A stretch of 64,000 bases of DNA from Atherix ibis. Its lineage: Eukaryota > Arthropoda > Insecta > Diptera > Athericidae. This document shows, one piece after another, positions 57,167 through 64,000 of the stretch. The stretch is taken from NCBI GenBank assembly GCA_958298945.1, contig OY282606.1:90465696-90529695 (forward strand). Reading direction: 5' to 3'. Positions within the stretch are counted from its first letter, which is position 1, and each line of letters starts with the position of its first letter. Position numbers and translations under genes: made by a program. Below the pieces are notes generated by a model. The model did not search any database. It saw only the letters and a list, made by a program, of their open reading frames with translations, and had not been told where the DNA came from.

Positions 57167-57181
57167 CCCCCCCCCCCCCCC
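57167..57181. repeat. C15 homopolymer
   Basis: Fifteen consecutive C residues, the only long C or G run in the window. Confidence 0.95.
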
Positions 57182-58253
57182 TCACGCTCCTATTCTTTTA
57201 ATAGTGTCCTAATAAAATATGGAATTTTTTAAATAAAAATATTACAAATCTTTTAAAAATAATTTACTACAAAATGTTGATTGTAGTTTTTTCCTTCTCT
57301 TAGAATTGTATAGTTGAGCGGAAATTTTCAAAAAGAAATTATAATTCGTAAGAAAATTAATCGATAAAATCGCGTCAACTTTAGTAAGTTGTTAATTTCA
57401 GAGTGGAAATAAAAAAAATTACTGGAACTGTAAGCCATTTACTACTGTGGTAATTATGGCAGCCATCAATCATCGAATCTGTGGGGAATTGCACGTTCAC
57501 ATTGTATAAGTGAACCCACATACACCACGTTTGAAGCCTATTCTAATCAAAACAAAATTTTTAAAAAATTTAGATCAATAAAAAAAAATCGTTTTCATTC
57601 ACATTTGGATAAAAAAAAAAATTGGAAAGTTTTGATCCAGTTTTCTGATATAAAAGAAAATAGCATCAAATTAAATTTTTCTATTTTATCATTTGTTCAA
57701 CAATAATACGTCAATGTGAGGTCTAAGCCTATACGCAAGGTAGACTTAATAGTTTATAAAGAAATTATTAAAATAAATTAACTAGCAATATATAAATTAT
57801 AAATAGTAACTTTAAGATGAAGAAAAATAACAACAATTAAGATCATACAAATCTGATAAATTCAATCAAGTATTTCCGGTATTTTCTATAAAAGTAACAA
57901 ATATCTGGACAACAAGACTCTTGGGCTAAGATGACTCTATTTTTCCAGAATTTATTTGTACTATCGAGAAAAAAAATCTCTCTAAGAAGAGAAAAAATAC
58001 ATTTCATGTTCATTAAATTAAATAAATCGAAGGAACAAAAAAAACAACACACAATTTAAAAATCAAATGGCTTTTCTTGTTCGAATGTTCGTTTGGTTTA
58101 AGGTTTAACGTCAGATCACGTCAATGGAACTGTCGATAAGTGAGTAGCAACTCATTAAAAATCTAGTTTAGTGTCGTGTTAATTGAGCAATCATTAAAAT
58201 TTTTTTCCAGTTTGTTCGGTTTAGATTAGACGCGAGAATAATGTCAATACTAA

Positions 58254-58276
58254 AATAATAATAATAATAATAATAA
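58254..58276. repeat. (ATA)n microsatellite
   Basis: Seven to eight trinucleotide units. Confidence 0.9.
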
Positions 58277-58529
58277 AACTCGATAGCCAGAACGGATATA
58301 TTTTAGTAATTTTATTTTCTTTCTTTTTCAGAATTTAATATATTTTATTAAAAAATTGCTTTAAAAAAAAAAAAGTTGATTTTTCTCTCTTTGTCTGTTG
58401 AAATTTTATAAATTTCTATTTTGGCAATATCAACTTTAGCAAAACCAATCTCTCTGATAGAGATACAAAAAAAAATTAAACCTAATCATTCTAACCTAAA
58501 AAATATATAAATAAAACCCAATCATCTTT

Positions 58530-58720
58530 TCTAGAAGAAAGGATTCTTCGTGACAGATTGTTAGATACACTACCATGACAATACACGCGGTCATACGACC
58601 ATTTCCAGCAACGAGTTTTTATAAGAAAAATGAATTCCTGTGGTTTCCAAGCCCTCAGTTGATGCTCAGCTGCACTGTTACGAAGAGTGGAATACTTCAA
58701 ACATTTTGAATCTCTAAATT
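58530..58720 (+). mobile_element. SPDLSPC-family transposase scrap, copy 4
   Basis: DNA around 58570-58660 (GACCATTTCCAGCAACGAGT and the following ~50 bp) aligns with 28952-29015 of copy 2 (GGCCATTTCCACCGACGAGT). That segment lies just before the third-Asp block. Too degraded to read as protein. Confidence 0.55.
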
Positions 58721-59051
58721 TCTTTCCCTTATCCTAACTGGAAACCATGGTTGAGAGCAGAGGTGAGGGTAACTATACCTTTTTGAACAGGTTATAAAAA
58801 ACCAAATACTGAATTTTTCTAAAGCATTAAGATGAACTTTATGATTACTTACTATTTTTCAAGGCAGTCAATCTTTTTATTGAAGGCAGCTCCATATTAT
58901 TGTGATCTGTGGCCAATCAGAATGGCGGTAGAGATTGAAGTTTCAACTGTCAATCATCGAAACGTCATTATTTCCAATGACATAAGAAGTGATCATATAG
59001 CAACTATTCGTGGCCCATCAAGTAATCCTATTCTCAACAACATTCTATATA

Positions 59052-60326
59052 CCACGTATATAAGCTTAAATCCGCTGTTTTTAAGTAAAAAAAACATGTT
59101 TTTTTCATAGAAAGCAAAAACATATTTATTCAAAGTAGTTGCCCTCGCTAGTTACACATTTTTCCCATTTCTCGGGCAATTTGTGGATACCACGCCAAAA
59201 AATTCCTTCTCTTTCGAGGTAAACCACTTATGAAGCCATTTTCGGACGTCTTCCTAAGAATCGAAGTGGTGCTCAGCGAGCGTCTGCCCCATCGATGAAA
59301 ACAGGTGGTAGTCGGAAGGGGCCGGTCTGGTGAATAAGCGGGATGGGGTAGCACCTCCCAGTTGAGTGTCTCCAAGTAGTTTCGGACCATTTTTGACATG
59401 TTCGATGGTGCGTTGTCGTGGAGGAAAATCAGCTTGTCATGTCTTTCTTGATAATCCGTTATTTTTTCACGCAGAGCACGGTGCAATTTTAACAGTTGTT
59501 GGTGGTAGCGGTGAGCATTGACAGTTTCACCAGATTTCAACATCTCATAGTAGACAATACCCTGCTGATCCCACCAAACGCACAGAATCGTCTTCCGTTC
59601 GGAGCGATTTGGTGTTAGGGAAGATGTTGATGGTTGGCCGGGATCAACCCACGATTTCTTAGGATTCTCGAAATATATCCACTTTTCATTGCCTGTCAAA
59701 ATCCGATGTAGGAACGACTTTCTTTTTTGTCTGGCGATTAAGATTTCGCATGTGTTTTGGCGTCGCTCCATCTGCATATCGTTCAATTCATGCGGCACCC
59801 CTTTTCCAATCTTTTCAATCTTACTCATGACATGCAGACGCACGAAAATGGCTGGTTGAGTAACACCCAATTGCTTTGCGAGCATTTTTTGCGATTGGGT
59901 ATCGTTTTCGTCCAAAAGAAGCCTGCAATTGATGGTCCTCAACCTTCCTAGACCGATTTTCACGCTTCTTGTCCCACAAGTCAAAATTTCCGTCTTTGAA
60001 ACGACGAAACCAATATCGGCACGTTGTTTCCGATAGAGCACTGTCACTTTAGGCCTCCATAAGTATTCGATGCGATTCGGTATCCAATTTCTTCAAATTG
60101 AAGCAGAAAAGCAGAGCTTCCCGCATATGCTCTTTTTCTGGCACAAAACTAGATATGATTACCAAAGGAAAAATGTATGTTGTTGTACGAAATTGCTGAC
60201 AATGTGCACTGATTAATGTTGACAGATGTCAAATGCATAAAAAAAAGCATGGCGTGCCCATGGTAACTTAATACGCTCACTCACGCCATCTATGACCAAA
60301 CAGCGAATTTAAGCTTATACCCCTGG
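59052..60326 (-). mobile_element. mariner family F, copy 3 (1275 bp, full length)
   Basis: The 3' end (left) CCACGTATATAAGCTTAAAT follows TA (59050-59051). The 5' end (right), read inward, is CCAGGGGTATAAGCTTAAAT beside TA (60327-60328). It is the longest of the three family copies and appears complete. Confidence 0.92.
59117..60190 (-). pseudogene. mariner transposase (family F, copy 3), D1 changed to Asn
   Basis: A ~299-codon open frame covers 60047-59148, but it begins out of phase (VLYRKQRADIGFVVSK is YGDSVLSETTCRYWFRRF in the family frame). From DENDTQSQKMLAKQLGVTQP onward it is in phase: WIYFENPKKSWVDPGQPSTS, KTILCVWWDQQGIVYYEMLK, HRYHQQLLKLHRALREK. The first catalytic residue is Asn (LTGNEKW, codon at 59688-59690) where copy 2 has Asp. 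D2 is intact (FLHDNAPSN). Right after PHPAYSPD a shift loses LAPSD, the third Asp. Coding order and DD34D family assignment are clear. The catalytic change and two shifts mean inactivity. Confidence 0.87.
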
Positions 60327-60328
60327 TA

Positions 60329-60570
60329 ACCTATCAAGGAGAAATACTTGCTAACGAGGGAGCCGTTCAAAAGCTGGCTCAAAAGCTGGGGAAGCTGCTC
60401 AAAGCTCGAGTATGATATTCTGCTCTCAAACATTTAGATTCCTCGATATCCTTTTTGGATAAGGTGACGTTCCTTAATGCTATGATAAAGAATGGTGCCT
60501 TACCAAAAATTTCTTTTATAATGAGATTCTCTTCATGGTGAAACTTTTAGATCTTTTAACACCCTTTCTA
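60329..60570 (+). pseudogene. Possible piggyBac-like transposase fragment
   Basis: The plus frame reads TYQGEILANEGAVQKLAQKL then GKLLKARV, a stop, and after a shift MIFCSQTFRFLDILFG. This resembles the piggyBac order 'YxG......VV..La.kl......DNFFTS..LL', with the DNFFTS box degraded. It starts exactly at the edge of mariner F copy 3. It is short and diverged, so the assignment is tentative; alternatives are an unrelated gene fragment or chance. Confidence 0.35.
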
Positions 60571-61270
60571 ATTGATTTTTTTTTTAAATTTCCTAAAACA
60601 AATTAATATGTTCTAGAAAATCTAATCACTTCAAACTGGTCCATCCAACTAACAAATGGCGGATTTTATCTAACTCACTCATGTACAGGTCGACAAACAG
60701 CCTCATGATTATGGCGCTGCATCATGATGCATTGCCCAAGGACTTTACATACAAACAAGCAAACAAATAAAGAAAAATTTCACACAAAAAATTGTCAGAA
60801 ATCAGCTTTTAGATACTTCAGTGGATCAAACAATATTTATCTCAGAAGATCAAACGAAACCGGATCAAAACTGGATGACTGTGAAAAGCACTTTCATCTT
60901 ATTCGATTATTAATCTCTATAATAAATTCACAATATAAATCATTTAAACATGACCAATTAATTAAAATATCTCACAGTAAAAATACCAATAAGGAAATGT
61001 TCCATTTTAGAAGAAAAATCGATGGTTATTTTTTGTACTGTTGCCCTCGTAAATTCAATAAGAAATTATTTTTAGTCAAATAATCAATATTCGAATCGTG
61101 ATTAATTTTGATTGTTTTTGAGCTTTCAATGTTGGTAGGGACGATTATTATTGTGAATTGATAAATTATTGTAAATTAGAATTTTTTTCCCATTTATATT
61201 TATCATTTTATATTTGTTGTTTTTTTATTATTTTTTTTATTTTAAAATAATTTATATTTAAAATGCTTAC
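60571..61270. other. Probable intron sequence next to the KLF exon
   Basis: AT-rich DNA following the splice donor of the 61271-61330 exon on the minus strand. I looked for the next zinc-finger exon (EKPY.C..., WRFARSDELTRH) and did not see it. Confidence 0.5.
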
Positions 61271-61330
61271 CGGTGTGAATTCGTTGATGGGCTTTTAGAT
61301 GTGAACTTTTGGTGTAAACTTTGGTACAAC
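61271..61330 (-). CDS. Krüppel-like factor (KLF5/dar1 type) zinc-finger micro-exon
   Basis: On the minus strand a 60-bp exon encodes [19 protein letters not shown], preceded by two bases of a Gly codon and followed by one base of the next Gly. It is bounded upstream by a pyrimidine-rich acceptor (TATACTTTTCTAG) and downstream by donor CCG|GTAAGCAT. Both introns are phase 1. The peptide is the body of the first C2H2 finger of KLF transcription factors: after the first Cys pair and ending at the HTG linker, with second zinc Cys, KSSHLKAH helix and both His. KLF proteins bind GC/CACCC boxes in the nucleus. [14 protein letters not shown] with Thr after Cys favours the KLF5/dar1 group over KLF6/7, but I cannot assign an orthologue from 20 codons. 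Other exons were not found in the window. Confidence 0.9.
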
Positions 61331-61847
61331 CTAGAAAAGTATAAAAATATACAATAAAAATATATATCTATTTTAGTAATTTTTTTTTAAATATCAAATT
61401 TTAATAAACTATATTTTTAAAAATATTCTTAAAATTGTTTTTTAAATAATTTATTGTTTTTTAAATAATATTCTTACAAAAAAAAACAAGAAAAATTGTT
61501 TTCTTAAAAATATTTATTAGAATTTTCTAGGATCAAATAACAAAAAGAATTTTTTTATAATATTTTTTTAATTATATTATACTTAAAGTAAAATGAAAAT
61601 AATTTATAAATTGTAAAAATATCAAAATTTTTCATAATATCAATGAGTATCCAATTCAAACTTCAAAAAGTAAAGATCTCTTATTTAATATTTTTCAAAC
61701 AAATATTATATTTTAGATATTATTAATTTAGTTATAGATTTGCCATTTATATAATTATAAATATTTATATTAAATAAAATATATAAGAATATTATAAAAA
61801 TGTTCTACTTAAGTGCTGATTCTGCCGTACCCACGTGTCTCACTTTT

Positions 61848-61905
61848 TCTGATCCCTATTTTTTTGATAGACTTTTTTTTGTTAAAAAAGATAGGGCTCA
61901 GAAAA
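61848..61905. repeat. Imperfect ~24-bp hairpin
   Basis: CTTTTTCTGATCCCTATTTT (61849-61868) pairs with AAAAAAGATAGGGCTCAGAA (61883-61902) with a few mismatches, around a ~10-nt loop. It may be a remnant of a small inverted-repeat transposon. Confidence 0.7.
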
Positions 61906-61989
61906 GTTTTAATCTGAATCATATGTATTTAAAAAAAAATTATATTATAAGGCACACAACACGATAAATGTTAGCTTTCTAATGCAGAA

Positions 61990-62225
61990 AATTCCCAGGA
62001 CGCGTAAATTCTAAATTTAATGATATCAATTGGCCTATAAAATCTTACGATTCGACGTCGTTGGAATATTTCTATTAAAACTATGAAAAAATTATATTTT
62101 TTTTAAAGACAATTCCGAAATTTTAGTGCATTTAATAAATAACATTCGCTAACTAATAACCAAATTACAGTGCAAACAAGTTATCAAAAATTACCTAAAA
62201 AGGATCAAGTCCTACAAGGAAGGAA
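61990..62225 (+). pseudogene. C-terminal fragment of a CDLTPLD-group transposase (3)
   Basis: FNDINWPIKSYDSTSLEYFY matches the D.NWPPRSCDLTPLDYFLW block residue by residue, with the third catalytic Asp replaced. A degraded middle is followed by VIKNYLKRIKSYKEG, the tail shared with 33250-33485 and 45870-46260. Very old. Confidence 0.6.
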
Positions 62226-62554
62226 TAAGAAAAATATTTTATTTTATGCCTAATGGCAATATATTATAAAAAATATAATAAAGTAAAAGTTTACTTAAAT
62301 TTACATTGAAAATATATTTTATTTACAATAACTTTACTTTTAAAAACCTAAAAAAGGATTTTTTCTCTCGCCAATTTTGTATTAGCATTATAGAATTTAA
62401 TAATGCATAACCTTCCATTTTAAATATCGATATTTTTTTTCAAATAAGATACTTTCAATAATTTTGTATAATTTAATATTAATATAAATAAAAGTGTCAA
62501 CAGGTTAAAATATGTAATAGACATCAATGGGCAGTTGGTAAATAACCGGAATAT

Positions 62555-62557
<3 letters not shown>

Positions 62558-62591
<34 letters not shown>
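62558..62591. repeat. (TAA)n microsatellite
   Basis: About eleven uninterrupted TAA units. Confidence 0.95.
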
Positions 62592-62592
<1 letters not shown>

Positions 62593-64000
62593 GTTTTGAT
62601 TAATAAATAAAAATCCATTTCAGTTTAGCTATCAGTAATATCGTGCACTTTATTATAATATTCATGTTTATTGGCAATTATTACAGTAAAATGCAGAAAA
62701 GTGAAAGGTTTATACTAAATAAGAGAGAGTTTTTGTGCATCGATCTTAAAGTGTTTTTTCTGCAACATTAACAAAAAAAATAAAATAAAAACCTTTAACA
62801 TAAATTTAATTAAGCATTTAAGAAAAATGCAATTATTAATATAGGAACTCATATAAAGGATTTAATATGAATACTTAAATGCTGATCAGTTATAGTTTTA
62901 GTTTATTTTAAGTAAGGTTTCCTTTTTAATTTCAAAATAAAACCTTTTATCTAAGATGAATGCATATTTTCTAAAAAAAATGGATAGACGATTTTCATAA
63001 CAGGTACAAATTAAGTGTGTCTGCATTTCATGTAAATCTATTGTATTATTAATTCGGCTATAAAGTATATTGAAATATGTTAATTTGCAATACACTCTCT
63101 TCTTACATTGAGGAAATATTCGATAAGCCTTGTTAAATAAAAAGAGAAAAATTCAAAATATAATAAAATTATTAGAAAATTATCAAATAAAATGTATTAT
63201 TTGAAAATTATAATCGAATGATAGAATTAGTGGTAATAGTAGAGAAAAAAGCTTATGCAACACGTGAATTTTCTGCACGAATTATGTGATCATTGTTCAT
63301 AGAGAATTTTCTAATTCCGTTGCCGCGTGTCTATCTACCTCGGGGTTGGGGCTATATAGTTGGCCTCATGGCAGTTTACAGGTATAGTGGTCACATTGAT
63401 CTTTGTTCATAAATACAGATTTCCATTGCATCGATATTACTATTATTATGATCATTGTTGTTGGATTATTACTATGCTATTACCATAATGATTATTATAA
63501 TTTCGAATTTGATATTTGATTTCCCTTTTTTTTTCGTTCTGTTGTATATTATTTTTTCGATGCATTTTATAGAATAATGCATAGTACCAAATAATCAGTC
63601 CTTTGATTTGCAACAATTTCCAATGCTGTGTACTGTTAACAAACACCTGAAGACATTGGTATAGGATACGTTGAAGAAGGTAGTAGATAAATCGATTTGG
63701 TCGAGTGAAAAATTTTGTGGTGAGAACTAATTCGTTTGATTCGATTTCAGAAATTTTTACCACAAACTTCGTGAAATGTACTGAAAATCAAGGAAACTCG
63801 GGCACAATGTGAACTTTTCCGATTATGACTGCATGCATCATCTAACCGAGGTCGATAGGCGGCTGATCACTCTCGTTTATTTGTGGCTTTTCTATTGCCT
63901 ATTGCCGAATAACAAAATCGATTTCCTTAAGAATTGCAACAGAAAATAGTTCAAATAGAGCAAGAACACGAACTAATTTTCATATTTGATGATGGCTGTG

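Larger units (their letters stand above)
55851..58529. other. AT-rich stretch, no gene recognised
   Basis: Includes long poly(A)/poly(T) runs, a C15 homopolymer and an (ATA)n run. No coding sequence was recognised. Confidence 0.5.
61331..64000. other. Probable intron or flank of the KLF gene
   Basis: AT-rich DNA upstream of the KLF exon on the minus strand. It holds a hairpin, a transposase scrap, a microsatellite and small unassigned frames. 63290-63420 and 63780-63990 are less AT-biased, but no exon was recognised. Confidence 0.5.

Overview
The window is AT-rich eukaryotic DNA, probably from an insect or another arthropod. The evidence is the density of Tc1/mariner-superfamily transposons, Jockey-type LINE fragments, a Tigger/pogo element, and one exon of a Krüppel-like factor gene of the KLF5/dar1 type. 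I see no bacterial or organellar features, no tRNA or rRNA, and no CRISPR array. I cannot name the species.

Host coding DNA is almost absent. The only coding segment I identify with confidence is a 60-bp minus-strand exon at 61271-61330. It encodes most of one KLF zinc finger, with a clean acceptor and donor. Its neighbouring exons were not found, so much or all of the window may be intron or flank of that gene. This last point is inference. Three short open frames (36790-37026, 40584-40703, 49906-50034) and a broken N/S/D-rich frame near 45.5-45.7 kb are weak candidates only.

Layout: 0-1.3 kb holds a diverged repeat cluster. 3.8-7.5 kb is a nest of a Tigger element, a mariner inside it, a perfect 25-bp hairpin, and a Jockey-like LINE. 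11.3-14.65 kb holds two Tc1/mariner relatives (one a full-length DD41D copy) and a second Jockey fragment. 18.1-20.9 kb and 28.6-30.8 kb contain mariner copies with homologous flanks in opposite orientation. 23.6-25.1 kb is a minisatellite. 33.2-34.9 kb holds another transposase fragment and a mariner. 38.1-39.1 kb is a 176-bp satellite made of three ~59-bp subunits. 41.3-41.9 kb holds transposase scraps. 44.1-45.4 kb is a full-length mariner with identical 32-bp terminal repeats. 47.3-48.0 kb is the RNase H end of a LINE. 51.9-53.3 kb has a shortened DD41D copy and a third Jockey fragment. 54.9-55.9 kb, 58.5-60.6 kb and 62 kb contain further transposase remnants, one possibly piggyBac-like.

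Roughly twenty Tc1/mariner-superfamily loci from at least six terminal-repeat or sequence families are recognisable. Every transposase gene I could read is broken by stops, frameshifts, deletions or catalytic changes, so I see no autonomous element here. The remaining tens of kilobases are AT-rich DNA in which I recognise no gene.
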